DNA of 46,365 nucleotides from an uncultured Rubritalea sp. Lineage in GTDB: Bacteria > Verrucomicrobiota > Verrucomicrobiia > Verrucomicrobiales > Akkermansiaceae. Under the pieces are notes generated by a model. It was not told where the DNA came from. It searched no databases and saw only the letters and a program-made list of their open reading frames with translations. A program made the position numbers and the translations under genes. The DNA lies in assembly GCA_937981665.1 (NCBI GenBank), contig CALJOJ010000041.1:1-46365 (forward strand), given 5' to 3'. This document shows, one piece after another, positions 8,040-17,384 of this stretch (position 1 is its first letter; every line of letters begins with the position of its first letter).

Positions 8040-10031
8040 ATGGCAGCAAAAAAAACGGCTAAGAAAACAGCCAAAAAAACAGTAGCTAAGAAAGCGGCAG
8101 CTAAAAAAGTAACCACGAAGAAGACGGTTGCTAAAAAAACTGCTGCCAAGAAAGCACCCGCGAAGAAGACGGCTACCAAGAAAGCAACCGCGAAGAAGCC
8201 AGCTACTAAAAAAACTGCTGCCAAGAAAGTAACCACGAAGAAGACGGCTACTAAAAAAGCTGCTGCCAAGAAAGTAACCGCGAAGAAGACGGCTACTAAA
8301 AAAACGGCTACTAAGAAAGCAACCGCGAAGAAACCAGCTAAGAAACTTTCTAAACTAGAAGCCCTCCTCGCTGCAGAAGCGGAAGAGAAGGCTCAACGCG
8401 CAAGCAAGAAAAAGGCGCCTAAGAACCGCATCGACACTCCGGAGATGCAGGAGAAAGTGCGTGAACTTATCAAGCTAGCCAAAGAGCAAGATTATCTCAC
8501 ATACGATGACATCAACGAAATCCTACCTAAAGACATGGTGGAACCAAATGATGTGGAAGCTATCCTCGAGCGTCTTCGCTCTATGGAATTCGACATCATC
8601 GATGCATCAGAAGTAGACCGCTACCGTACTAACAAAAAGGAAGGTGTGGATGGCAGCTCTACCAAGAGTGAGCAGAAACTAGACATCCTGGACGATCCAG
8701 TCCGTATGTACCTCAAGCAGATGGGCCAGGTTCCCCTCCTCACTCGTGAGCAGGAAGTGGAGATCTCTAAGAGAATCGAAGATGCTGAGCTTACCGTACA
8801 GAAGCACCTACATCGCTTCGGCTTCGTAGTTCAGTCATACCTTGAACTAGCTGACAGCCTCATCAAAGGTAAGGAGAGATTCGACCGTGTCATCCTCGAC
8901 AAGAAGATCGAGAGTCGTGAGCGCTACATGAAAATGCTTCCTAAACTTTGTGATCAGCTCCGCCAGTGCCATGAAGACACAGACGCTATTTTCAAGAAGC
9001 TACACGCTAAGAACCCACGTGGTAAGGCTAAGCTAGAGACCGAGCTAGAGAAGCAGATCAGCACGATCGCTAAAATTTACGGGCGTTTCTACTATAAGCA
9101 AAAAGTAGTAGAAGACTTCTGTGAGAAAGTGGAAGACTACCAGAAGAAGTTCTGGAAATTTAACCGTAAACTCACAGCGAATCCGAATGACAAGGAATTT
9201 GAAACTAAGATCCGCGAAGCTCAGCAAGTCTCATGGCATACTGCTGATAACTTCGACGTGAACAATAAAGATCTCCGTGCGTGGATGAAGAAGGCCTATG
9301 GAGCTAAGACTGAGATGGTAGAAGCTAACCTTAGATTAGTAATCTCCATCGCTAAAAAGTACACTAACCGCGGACTCTCATTCCTCGATCTTATTCAGGA
9401 AGGTAACATGGGACTCATGAAGGCTGTGGAGAAGTTCGAATACCGCCGTGGTTATAAGTTCTCAACATACGCCACATGGTGGATCCGCCAGGCTATCACC
9501 CGCTCCATCGCAGACCAAGCTAGAACGATCCGTATCCCAGTGCACATGATCGAGACGATCAACAAGCTCATGCGCGTGCAGAAGCAGCTCGTTCAGGAAT
9601 ACGGTCGTGAACCTACCCCAGACGAGATAGCAGAGGAGATCCACCTTCCAGTGGAGCGTGTCCGTGCAGTCCTCAAGATGGCTCAGCAGCCTATCTCACT
9701 TCAAGCACCAGTAGGTGACTCGGATGACACATCCTTCGGTGACTTCATCGAAGATAAAGCAGCTGATAACCCGATGGAAGAAGCAGGCTTCGCGATGCTC
9801 AAGGAAAAGATCATTGATGTTCTTGACACACTCACCGAGCGTGAGCGCGAGGTACTAGAGCAGAGATTCGGACTCAAGGACGGCTACAGCAGAACGCTTG
9901 AAGAAGTGGGGCGCCAGTTCCAGGTCACTCGTGAGCGTATCCGCCAGATCGAGGCGAAGGCTCTCCGTAAGATGCGTCACCCTACTCGTATCAGAAAGCT
10001 CGAAGGATTCATCGAGCTGCCTAACATGTAG
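8040..10031 (+). CDS. rpoD: RNA polymerase primary sigma factor with Lys/Ala-rich tail
   Basis: This 663-aa protein has a complete sigma-70 core after an unusual N-terminus. Residues 1-102 are a repeat of KKTA/AKK units, like histone H1 tails. Region 1.1 follows (about 125-185), then region 1.2 ([21 protein letters not shown]), a long non-conserved region, region 2 ([21 protein letters not shown] and the -10 recognition segment [17 protein letters not shown]), region 3, and region 4 with the -35 helix-turn-helix ([20 protein letters not shown]). This makes it the housekeeping sigma factor. The start at 8040 opens the repeat tail; an ATG-less upstream extension from 7971 is possible but unlikely. 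A terminator follows at 10070. Confidence 0.95.
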   Translation: MAAKKTAKKTAKKTVAKKAAAKKVTTKKTVAKKTAAKKAPAKKTATKKATAKKPATKKTAAKKVTTKKTATKKAAAKKVTAKKTATKKTATKKATAKKPAKKLSKLEALLAAEAEEKAQRASKKKAPKNRIDTPEMQEKVRELIKLAKEQDYLTYDDINEILPKDMVEPNDVEAILERLRSMEFDIIDASEVDRYRTNKKEGVDGSSTKSEQKLDILDDPVRMYLKQMGQVPLLTREQEVEISKRIEDAELTVQKHLHRFGFVVQSYLELADSLIKGKERFDRVILDKKIESRERYMKMLPKLCDQLRQCHEDTDAIFKKLHAKNPRGKAKLETELEKQISTIAKIYGRFYYKQKVVEDFCEKVEDYQKKFWKFNRKLTANPNDKEFETKIREAQQVSWHTADNFDVNNKDLRAWMKKAYGAKTEMVEANLRLVISIAKKYTNRGLSFLDLIQEGNMGLMKAVEKFEYRRGYKFSTYATWWIRQAITRSIADQARTIRIPVHMIETINKLMRVQKQLVQEYGREPTPDEIAEEIHLPVERVRAVLKMAQQPISLQAPVGDSDDTSFGDFIEDKAADNPMEEAGFAMLKEKIIDVLDTLTEREREVLEQRFGLKDGYSRTLEEVGRQFQVTRERIRQIEAKALRKMRHPTRIRKLEGFIELPNM

Positions 10032-10069
10032 GCGGTCAGTATAGACTGAAAATTTAAATCAACCCAAAG

Positions 10070-10100
10070 CTCTAGTTCTGAAAATGGACTAGAGATTTTT
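10070..10100 (+). terminator. Intrinsic terminator after rpoD
   Basis: CTCTAGTTC pairs with GGACTAGAG (one G-T) around the loop TGAAAAT and is followed by ATTTTT. It lies 39 nt after the rpoD stop and before the convergent glycosyltransferase gene. Confidence 0.7.
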
Positions 10101-10118
10101 GCTATTCAGAAGTCGTGC

Positions 10119-11459
10119 TTATTCGGAAGCCTTGAGCTCCTCTAATATCCCAAGCACCTTGCTGCTGACATCATTCCAGCTATATTCGCCAATATCTTCT
10201 AACTGCTGCTTCACTTGCGTCTCTCTCAGCTTAGAGTCTTCGAGTAGATTCACCACATCCTGTGTCCAAGCTCCCACATCGTAGAGGTCATTCACTATCG
10301 CCGATCTCAATAGTTCATAGCATCCACATCTATCAGAAAGTAATACCGCCACTCCCTCACGAGCAGCCTCCAGCGCAACAAGACCAAATGGCTCAGAAAC
10401 CGATGGCATAATGACAACAGATGCCGAACGGTAAACACTCGGCATATTCTGATGCGGCACCTTACCCAGCACATCGATCCTGTCCTCCATATTCTTAAAT
10501 TTTACAACCTTGCGGATAGAGTCTAACATCTCACCACCACCGGCAATCATCCCGCGCGCACCCTCCACCCTCCGAAGCACCGCCGCCATTATCTCTAACG
10601 CGAGCATAGGAGACTTCTGCGACTCTAAACGCCCCGCAAATAACACTGTAGGCATATAAGAACCACGAGTAGATCTATCTAGAGCAGGCTTAGCCACAGC
10701 CACCTCACCACTACAACTAGCATTTAAAATAACACGGATCCTCTCCGGTGAAATACCATAGTTCTCCACGATCTTATCCTTCGTGTATGAGCTAACAGCA
10801 ATGATCACATCCGCCTGCTCCATCGCCCATTTCTCATGTTCATAGACAGCCCCTTTCGCATGAGCCCCTACTCGATCCATATGAGTAGAATGAATATGTA
10901 AGATCAATGGCACATTCTTGTGCTTCTGCATCCAGACTCCAGCCGCCGCAGTCATCCAGTCATGAGCATGCACTGCAGTATAGTTTACTTTAGATTCAGT
11001 GACCTCTTTAGAGACTTGCTCGGTAAATCTTGTCACCTTGCAGTCTCGCCCCTCTAGGCATTTTTCATCGTCATCGATATCTAGCTCTAACAAGTGAACA
11101 GTAGAAATGACACGACTCCGGAGAGCCTGCGCATTTTCTGACTCCATCGTCAGCCCATAACTATTCACCTGTGAATCAGAATAAATAGGCTGCCGTCTTA
11201 CTGGTCTATGATTTATATTTTCAGTCCGCTTCAGAATGACAGTTCTAGCAGGTAATACTGCATCATCTGGAGAGATCACATCCACGCTTACACCCTCTAC
11301 CTCACGCAGTGCATCACATAGCCCTGCTGCAGCCACGCCAAGACCACCTACCAATCTTGAGGCAGGCTCCCAGACTAAATGCAGTAATCTAACATCACTA
11401 AATACTGAAGATTGAAAAGAATCAAACATGAGAAACCTATCCTCTCTAATATTACGCAT
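10119..11459 (-). CDS. GT4-type glycosyltransferase, glycogen-synthase-like
   Basis: This 446-aa protein has a GT-B fold. The N-terminal half carries HLVWEPASRLVGGLGVAAAGL (about 27-47), similar to the ADP-glucose-binding Gly-rich loop of glycogen synthases, and VHAHDWMTAAAGVWM in the middle. The C-terminal half has VLFAGRLESQKSPMLALEI and the donor-site EPFGLVALE (E-x7-E), typical of GT4/GT5 retaining enzymes. No signal peptide or membrane segment is seen, so it acts in the cytoplasm. The neighbouring GH-GT2 fusion on the same strand suggests a shared role in polysaccharide synthesis. The start could also be the internal ATG at 11429. Donor and acceptor cannot be told from sequence. Confidence 0.8.
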   Translation of the reverse strand: MRNIREDRFLMFDSFQSSVFSDVRLLHLVWEPASRLVGGLGVAAAGLCDALREVEGVSVDVISPDDAVLPARTVILKRTENINHRPVRRQPIYSDSQVNSYGLTMESENAQALRSRVISTVHLLELDIDDDEKCLEGRDCKVTRFTEQVSKEVTESKVNYTAVHAHDWMTAAAGVWMQKHKNVPLILHIHSTHMDRVGAHAKGAVYEHEKWAMEQADVIIAVSSYTKDKIVENYGISPERIRVILNASCSGEVAVAKPALDRSTRGSYMPTVLFAGRLESQKSPMLALEIMAAVLRRVEGARGMIAGGGEMLDSIRKVVKFKNMEDRIDVLGKVPHQNMPSVYRSASVVIMPSVSEPFGLVALEAAREGVAVLLSDRCGCYELLRSAIVNDLYDVGAWTQDVVNLLEDSKLRETQVKQQLEDIGEYSWNDVSSKVLGILEELKASE

Positions 11460-11564
11460 AGTGCAAGCTATCTCTAAATCGATCGTGGCATTTCAAAATC
11501 AACTATTGCTCTATCCCTCCTACAACAGTAGGTTTCATCTGTTGTGAAAAATGACAAACCATTC

Positions 11565-11819
11565 ATGAGCAAATGGCTCACCAGACTCCGCAAGGATCTC
11601 CTCCGTAGCGGAAGCCTAACAGAACTCTCCCTCCACCTCGCCAAGCACTCAAAGCCTGCCGCTAGTATAGACGAGTGGAAACATGTCATTCACTCCATCC
11701 TCGATGAGAACCAGAAGCCAGACAGCGACTTCGTCCTAGCCGTGGATCAGTGGATCAGCCAGCGTAGCATATCAGCAAATTCAACAGACCCAGATGACGA
11801 GCAGTTAGACCTGTTCTAA
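11565..11819 (+). CDS. Small hypothetical protein
   Basis: This 84-aa soluble protein (MSKWLTRLRKDLLRSGSL...) has a basic N-terminus and an acidic tail ending DDEQLDLF. I do not recognise a family. It fills an otherwise empty gap between two minus-strand genes, and its last 15 nt overlap the 3' end of the GH-GT2 gene tail to tail. A GTG at 11544 is an alternative start. Its codon use resembles that of its neighbours, which supports a real gene. Confidence 0.6.
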   Translation: MSKWLTRLRKDLLRSGSLTELSLHLAKHSKPAASIDEWKHVIHSILDENQKPDSDFVLAVDQWISQRSISANSTDPDDEQLDLF

Positions 11820-13967
11820 GCGCGTAGTAAAGCTCTCTACATCACGCATCACTGAGGAAGATCCAACTAGTGTCTCCAGCCTCATCCTAAGCTGCCAGTG
11901 GCCATCACCGATAACCTCCTGCAAGATCAATAATGCGTCAGATCCTTTCGCTAGATCCCACTTCTCGCTATCCTCATGCGCCAGCCAGCCTTGCGCCATC
12001 AGCCACTCTAACACCTCACCGCGTCCACTTGCTGAACTCACAGCCAACACCTCTTCATAAAGATAAGACTTCGGTGTAAGCTTTCTCAAAATACATTGTC
12101 TCAGCCATCCCCTCACTGAGCCTGTCAGTAATCGCGGCCTCACCTCAGTCGCCATCCCGCGCGTGTACCACCAGCGTGACCAGTACCTCACCTTAGGCTG
12201 TAACCATTCCGCCAAGCGGAGCTTTAACCTCGCGCTTAACGTCTCGAAATCAGGATGCAGCATACGCCTTGGCATCATCCCTGTGACCACTTGCTGGTAG
12301 GCACCACTACCCATAGCTCCACAATAAACAAATCCACCCTCATGCGCACCTAGCGCAGCTCCAGTATAAACACAGCCTTTCCAGAGTGCCTTACCTTTAG
12401 AAAACTTCTCTGGATGATCTCTCATCAGTAATGCCTCAGCCTTCCCGTATCCCTTCTGCTGCTTGAAATAACCAGCAAACGATGTCCTGCGCCGATGCCA
12501 CACAAACGCAGCACCATGAAAACCTATCTTAAAACCTGCCTTATCTAAGCGCCAACAAAAGTCCACATCATCACCAGCCACACGGTACACATCACTAAAC
12601 CCACCAATCGCCTCAAACACCTCACGAGTCACAGTAAGCGTACAGCCTGGGATGTGCTCAGCGTCACGGTCATTCAGCATCACATGCGACGGCGCACCCG
12701 GTGCAGCAGCCACCACCGCCTCATCTTCCTCCTCAGGTATCGGTGGTATATTAGGACCTCCCAGAGCATCCACATCTTGCTCAGCATAGCCACGTGCTAA
12801 CCAATACAACCAGCTAGGATCCACCTCACAGTCATCATCCGTATAGGCCAAAATTTCACCACACGCAGCCTCCGCGCCAAGGTTCCTCGCCCGGCTCAGA
12901 CCACCATGCTCAGCACGGATCAGCTTCACATACTCATACTTCTCTATAGCCTCCTGAGTCCCATCAGTAGATCCATCATCCACCACGATGACCTCATAGT
13001 CTTGATAGTTCACCTTATCAGGCGCAAGAGACTCCACCGCCTTCGTCACTCTATCCACGCCATTATACACACAGATGATCACGCTGATCTTAGGCATAGG
13101 GAAAGCACTACGCTTCAGATCACCTAGCTTCTTTAGTGGAAATTTTTCCACCCCATCTCTATCTGTTAGACCGAACTCCCACCCTGTCACCTCGCGCTCT
13201 CCCACGCGCCACCTATCACTCCAAGCAAACATCGTAGTCCCTGCTATTCCTGCATCCAGCGCCTCCTGACGCGCCCACAGCAGCATCTCCTGCTGCGCCT
13301 CTGCTCCATGTTGTTTACTATCCAGACCGAACTCAGATACAAGCACCGGTCTATCACCAGCCAGATGATGTAGCCGAGCTAGGTAGTTGGAAAATTTCTC
13401 TCTATCCTCTAAATAAATATTAAACCCTGTGAAGTCTGCATTCCCGGGTTCTAAATATTCACTACTCGGGTAATTCGAATACCCAATAAGAACATCCGGC
13501 GCTAGCCCACGACAAAGATCTATCAGCTCCTCAAGCGACTCCCGCACCCGCACCAGCCCTATCCAGCGCGCGACATCAGAAGGAATCTCATTCGCCACGT
13601 AACAACCTACCACTGCATCTTCACCACCCCATTTTTCTAACAGCTCACCGAGCCGTAACTTAGCCTCTATAAAATACCTCTCACACTCCTGACCACGGAA
13701 AACCCGCGTCCATTGCCAATGCACACCAAGAAAAACCATCACACCATGCTTCCCCGCTGCTTCTATAAGATCTCGTGTCGGCTCTTCATATATTCTGATA
13801 GCATTAAATCCCGCCTTCACAATCCGCAGGATCTCTGTATCGTGCGTAGGTGTCGGCAGAGGAAAAGGTCCATACGTCACAGCATTAATGGAAATCTCTT
13901 CTCCATCACGGACAAAAAACTTACCTCTAACATTCAATTTCATCGAACTCTGTAACCTAGCTGCCAT
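11805..13967 (-). CDS. Glycoside hydrolase-like / GT2 glycosyltransferase fusion
   Basis: Two enzymes are joined in 720 aa. Residues 1-285 are a TIM-barrel hydrolase of the GH2/GH5 clan. YVANEIP (about 123-129) supplies the acid/base Glu after Asn, and VLVSEFGLD (about 213-221) supplies the nucleophile Glu. Residues about 294-560 are a GT2 domain starting ISVIICVYNG, with VIVVDDGSTDG, the metal-binding TDDDCE, and AGDDVDFCWRL near the acceptor site. The rest is a C-terminal region of unknown role. There is no signal peptide and no clear membrane helix, so both halves appear cytoplasmic. The arrangement suggests synthesis with editing, or a glucan-remodelling enzyme, but this is inference. The GT4 gene lies downstream on the same strand. 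ATG 13943 is an alternative start. Confidence 0.8.
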   Translation of the reverse strand: MAARLQSSMKLNVRGKFFVRDGEEISINAVTYGPFPLPTPTHDTEILRIVKAGFNAIRIYEEPTRDLIEAAGKHGVMVFLGVHWQWTRVFRGQECERYFIEAKLRLGELLEKWGGEDAVVGCYVANEIPSDVARWIGLVRVRESLEELIDLCRGLAPDVLIGYSNYPSSEYLEPGNADFTGFNIYLEDREKFSNYLARLHHLAGDRPVLVSEFGLDSKQHGAEAQQEMLLWARQEALDAGIAGTTMFAWSDRWRVGEREVTGWEFGLTDRDGVEKFPLKKLGDLKRSAFPMPKISVIICVYNGVDRVTKAVESLAPDKVNYQDYEVIVVDDGSTDGTQEAIEKYEYVKLIRAEHGGLSRARNLGAEAACGEILAYTDDDCEVDPSWLYWLARGYAEQDVDALGGPNIPPIPEEEDEAVVAAAPGAPSHVMLNDRDAEHIPGCTLTVTREVFEAIGGFSDVYRVAGDDVDFCWRLDKAGFKIGFHGAAFVWHRRRTSFAGYFKQQKGYGKAEALLMRDHPEKFSKGKALWKGCVYTGAALGAHEGGFVYCGAMGSGAYQQVVTGMMPRRMLHPDFETLSARLKLRLAEWLQPKVRYWSRWWYTRGMATEVRPRLLTGSVRGWLRQCILRKLTPKSYLYEEVLAVSSASGRGEVLEWLMAQGWLAHEDSEKWDLAKGSDALLILQEVIGDGHWQLRMRLETLVGSSSVMRDVESFTTRLEQV

Positions 13968-14017
13968 ATTCTAAGTTACTATTGATAAAATCATCGTTAT
14001 ACTCCAGCGAAATCCTC

Positions 14018-15025
14018 ATGAAGCCATCCTTTATCCAGCGTGCGAAAACCAACGAAAGCTCTACTAAGTCTAATCCAAAGACAAAGCAGGCGAAGAAAAG
14101 CGCGAAGAAAACAGCGAAGAAAACGACCAAGAAAGTAGTCAAGAAAACCGCAGGCAGAGTCCCTCCGCCAAGCTCCCGCAGAAGGTTAAAAAGCAAGCAA
14201 AAAGAGGAAGAGGACTTTGAGATGCTCGAAGAGCCAGGTTTCTTCGCCAGCCTCATCAAGTACACCCTCATTTTAGCCGTACTCTCATTCGGTGTCATAG
14301 CATACGTACAGCGCGTAGAATGGGGGCTCGATAAGATCTTTAGCGCTCAAGGAACTGCGAAGCACAAGCCTGACCCAGAGACATACCGCGCCCTCATCGA
14401 CGAACTCGCTAGCGAGCGCCAACAACTCAAAGAGCTATTCCTCAACGCCAACAGCCAAGCTGAACAAGAAAAAATTCTCAGCCACGCTAGCTTTCTCTTA
14501 GAAGAAGCCATGCCGCGGATGATGCGCTGCTGGTTAGGCCACCCGTATGACTTCAATGGCACTGCCTCCACACCAGGTGGTGAAGGCAAGATAGCATGCG
14601 GCTACTTCGTCTCAGTAGTCATGCGTGATGCAGGGTTCGACATCAACCGATTTACAGTAGCTAGACAGCCGTCACAGAACATCATCAGAACCTTCGTCAA
14701 GAGCGATGATCACTTAGAAATAAAGGTAGCCACTCCATACCCACTCTATGTGGAGCACCTCACCAATAAGTACGAAGGCATACAGATCATAGGTTTAGAC
14801 ACCCACGTTGCATTCGTAGTCATCAAGGACGGTAAGTTAAACTACATTCACGCCACCGCTGGATCTGAACAATGTGTCGTAGATCAAGACGTGGATAACG
14901 CCTCATCACTCAAAGCATCTAACTATCGAGTGATTAGTAATATTTCTAGAAATCCAGAAGTAATCAGAAGCTGGATCCTCAATGAAAAATTCCCCACTGC
15001 TGGAGTCACTGCTAATCTCCAGTAG
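14018..15025 (+). CDS. Membrane-anchored protein with Lys-rich tail and putative NlpC/P60-like cysteine peptidase domain
   Basis: This 335-aa protein starts with a cytoplasmic Lys/Ala-rich stretch (about 20-62, [19 protein letters not shown]). One membrane helix (78-97) places the rest outside. A helical segment (120-165) leads to a domain with KIACGYFVSVVMRDAGF (C194), HVAFVVIKDGKLNYIHAT (H263, H278) and an upstream WLGHPYDFNGT. The spacing of one Cys followed by His at the start of a beta-hairpin resembles the papain-like NlpC/P60 or CHAP amidases that cut peptidoglycan peptides. This is a fold-level guess. The ATG at 14018 is preferred over a TTG at 13982. The gene is divergent from the GH-GT2 gene. 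Confidence 0.6.
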   Translation: MKPSFIQRAKTNESSTKSNPKTKQAKKSAKKTAKKTTKKVVKKTAGRVPPPSSRRRLKSKQKEEEDFEMLEEPGFFASLIKYTLILAVLSFGVIAYVQRVEWGLDKIFSAQGTAKHKPDPETYRALIDELASERQQLKELFLNANSQAEQEKILSHASFLLEEAMPRMMRCWLGHPYDFNGTASTPGGEGKIACGYFVSVVMRDAGFDINRFTVARQPSQNIIRTFVKSDDHLEIKVATPYPLYVEHLTNKYEGIQIIGLDTHVAFVVIKDGKLNYIHATAGSEQCVVDQDVDNASSLKASNYRVISNISRNPEVIRSWILNEKFPTAGVTANLQ

Positions 15026-15092
15026 CCAGCCCCCATTTTCATGTCTCATTTTTCCACAACAAGAAAGAATGTGACGCGAAATAGGTCAGATT

Positions 15093-15848
15093 CTAGAACC
15101 AAGCACTCAATGGCTTAAAGGCACAAGCAACACCAAAGAGCGTGAAGCCTATAGTCAGCCACATCCACAGCTTGCCTCGCTCATTCCCCATACAAGCCCA
15201 CTTACCGATCAAGGCACCGTAGATCATCCCTGAGATGTGGGCAGCATTCCCAACATTGTAGGCACCAGTAGCAGTGAGGACAAAACAGATCAACTGCCAG
15301 AAGATCAACAACTTCACCGTCTGTCCGTTAAACTTTTCAAGAAAGCCAGTCCAACGTGGCCAAGCTGTCCACATGAAACCTACTAAAGCATAAACGATCC
15401 CAGACATCCCCACGCCTGGAACTTCAGAGATAGCACATGATATAGCAGAACTTATAAATCCTGTTGCGGCAAAAAACAAAACCGTCTTAGCCGTCCCGAT
15501 GCCTCTTTCCATTAGTGGCCCCAATGTGAAAATCCACATCATATTGAACAGCAGATGCATCATGAAGCTCAAGTCATGGAAAAAACAGGTAGTAAGAAAT
15601 TTCCACATCGGCTCATTGTAAGGGTTCTGAAAAACAGGCCCTCCAAGTACTTCTCTAACAGCGATTACATCATCCCAGTCAGATCTTACAGAAAACGTCA
15701 TGTAATATACCACACAGCACCACAAAATCACCAGATACGAGAACACAGGAAATATAACAGGAAACGCCTCATACAATCGGGAGTTTCTCCATGGCCCAGC
15801 ATCACTTGCATCGTCTGGAGGAAAATTGATTTTCGGTGGGAACTTCAT
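15093..15848 (-). CDS. Rhomboid family intramembrane serine protease
   Basis: This 251-aa protein has about six membrane helices. It shows the rhomboid core: HLLFNMMW in TM2 (H98, N102), GMSG with the catalytic Ser (S149) in TM4, and NAAHISGMIYG with the catalytic His (H204) in TM6. The N-terminal 30 residues are cytoplasmic and Pro/Asp-rich. Rhomboids cleave membrane proteins within the bilayer. No substrate is suggested by the neighbours. It is convergent with the putative cysteine peptidase gene and stands alone. Confidence 0.9.
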   Translation of the reverse strand: MKFPPKINFPPDDASDAGPWRNSRLYEAFPVIFPVFSYLVILWCCVVYYMTFSVRSDWDDVIAVREVLGGPVFQNPYNEPMWKFLTTCFFHDLSFMMHLLFNMMWIFTLGPLMERGIGTAKTVLFFAATGFISSAISCAISEVPGVGMSGIVYALVGFMWTAWPRWTGFLEKFNGQTVKLLIFWQLICFVLTATGAYNVGNAAHISGMIYGALIGKWACMGNERGKLWMWLTIGFTLFGVACAFKPLSAWF

Positions 15849-16014
15849 AGATAAATAGATAGTTAAATGACTACGCTGAAACCTTACCTCCAGCGCTCAC
15901 AGGCGCAACTCTTGATTAAGAAAAAACACCCAACTCACTCCTGCCTGGATTTCCTGCCAAAATGATTCACAAGAAATAGTAGATTTCTAAGACGAATATG
16001 ATTAGAATATTGCC

Positions 16015-16836
16015 ATGAAAAAATGGATCATCGCTCTCTTTGTCTCTTCTTTAGTGCCACTCCAAGCAGAAGAAGCTAAAAACCCTGTAGTGACTATGGT
16101 GACGAACCATGGAGAAGTCACCATAGAGCTGCTTGCCAAGTCCGCTCCAGCAACAGTCAAAAACTTCATTGGCCTAGCAGAAGGGACCAAGGAATGGACA
16201 AGCCCTACTGGTGAGAAAGTAACCAAGCCATTTTATGATGGATTAATCTTTCACCGCGTGATTAACAACTTCATGATCCAGGGTGGCTGCCCATCAGGAA
16301 CTGGCAGAGGTAAGCCAGGATACACCTTCAAGGACGAGATCAATGCAGACAGCCTAGGTCTTAACGAAGCGAAAGTCTTCAATAAGGAAACAGGAGTTCA
16401 TAAAAACCTGAAGATCTACCCACCTCAGCAGATTCAGCAAATGATCGCTCAGCCTATCTTTAAAAAACTCGGCATCGACTCCCAAGAGACGCTTGAGGCA
16501 AAACAAACAGAATTTGAACAAGAATTAGTAAAATATAGAGAAACACTAACCATCAAAGATCTCTACACATCTATGGGCTATAACTATGACAATAAGCTCA
16601 CATCATTCCCGATGAATACCGGATACCTAGCAATGGCCAACTCAGGTCCGAACTCTAACGGCAGCCAATTCTACATTAACTTAAAAGACAACCACTACCT
16701 AAACGGCAAGCACACCGTCTTCGGTAAAGTCACCGCAGGAATGGAAGTAGTCCAAAAAATAGCCATAGTCAAAACTGGCGCCCGAGATGTACCTGAAGAG
16801 AAAGTTCAGATCATTTCTATCAGACTTAAAAAGTAG
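16015..16836 (+). CDS. Periplasmic cyclophilin-type peptidyl-prolyl isomerase with a large insertion
   Basis: This 273-aa protein has a signal peptide (1-18, ending PLQA). The cyclophilin core is split. The first half (25-112) has the catalytic segment FYDGLIFHRVINNFMIQGG (R81, F86, Q89). The second half (199-273) has GYLAMANSGPNSNGSQFYIN and FGKVTAGMEVV. Between them lies a charged helical insertion of about 85 residues (114-198) that is absent from standard cyclophilins of about 165-190 aa. The predicted role is cis/trans isomerisation of Xaa-Pro bonds in exported proteins. The insertion could be a chaperone or docking arm. Confidence 0.88.
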   Translation: MKKWIIALFVSSLVPLQAEEAKNPVVTMVTNHGEVTIELLAKSAPATVKNFIGLAEGTKEWTSPTGEKVTKPFYDGLIFHRVINNFMIQGGCPSGTGRGKPGYTFKDEINADSLGLNEAKVFNKETGVHKNLKIYPPQQIQQMIAQPIFKKLGIDSQETLEAKQTEFEQELVKYRETLTIKDLYTSMGYNYDNKLTSFPMNTGYLAMANSGPNSNGSQFYINLKDNHYLNGKHTVFGKVTAGMEVVQKIAIVKTGARDVPEEKVQIISIRLKK

Positions 16837-16880
16837 CATTGTCGCTAGTCTTACGTTCATCGTTATTTCAGAATCGTAAC

Positions 16881-16905
16881 ACCTGCTAACATTTCATATG
16901 CAGGT
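16881..16905 (+). terminator. Weak hairpin after the cyclophilin gene
   Basis: ACCTGC pairs with GCAGGT across a 13-nt loop, followed by AGTTTTGTT. The short stem and mixed T-run make it a weak candidate. Confidence 0.3.
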
Positions 16906-16918
16906 AGTTTTGTTATGA

Positions 16919-16946
16919 TTGACTCCTTGGGAAACTGACATATAGC
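16919..16946 (+). promoter_or_regulatory. Candidate sigma-70 promoter for the 98-aa protein gene
   Basis: TTGACT, a 16-nt spacer and TATAGC lie 70 nt before the ATG at 17017. The same TATAGC with a 16-nt spacer is seen before the polyprenyl synthase gene. This is consensus matching by eye only. Confidence 0.4.
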
Positions 16947-17016
16947 CAATAGGACTACATCCCTACCTCGTGCGGGATCCATATTTTAACAATAACACAC
17001 ACTTTACCAAATCATT

Positions 17017-17313
17017 ATGTCTGAAGAACTAAACAACGCGCCAACATCTACTTTCGGTTTTCCAAAATCAACTCCTAAGAGACTTCAAGAAGAGATCGAG
17101 AAACTGATCCCTAAAGAACTCCACGAGCAAGCTATCGTGATCTTACGTGACAACGAAAAGCAGGGCCTCCGTGATGTCCTCCTCGCGAGACCTTATAAGC
17201 TAACACCTAGCATGGCTGCTATGCTTCTGAAAAATTACTATTCTCATGGCTGCGACACAGCTCCTATCTTAGACAAAGCTCGTCAGCTCACTGAGCTAAT
17301 GACCAAAGGGTAG
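17017..17313 (+). CDS. Small hypothetical protein
   Basis: This 98-aa soluble protein begins MSEELNNAPTSTFGFPKS and is predicted mostly helical. I recognise no family. A middle segment (KELHEQAIVILRDNEKQGLRD) and a Cys near residue 84 are the only visible landmarks. It has its own candidate promoter and lies 71 nt before the DEAD-box helicase on the same strand, so the two may share a transcript. Codon use fits the surrounding genes. Confidence 0.65.
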   Translation: MSEELNNAPTSTFGFPKSTPKRLQEEIEKLIPKELHEQAIVILRDNEKQGLRDVLLARPYKLTPSMAAMLLKNYYSHGCDTAPILDKARQLTELMTKG

Positions 17314-17384
17314 TCATCCCTCCAGCACTTTCCTCCGCCCAGCTTCCAGCTAAGGTCTGAGATGTGCTCATTCACCTCATTTTC

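Noticed and set aside
8027..8269. Minus-strand 80-aa frame over the start of rpoD
   Set aside because: Antisense shadow of the Lys/Ala repeat, giving an Ala/Val/Phe repeat that mimics a membrane segment.
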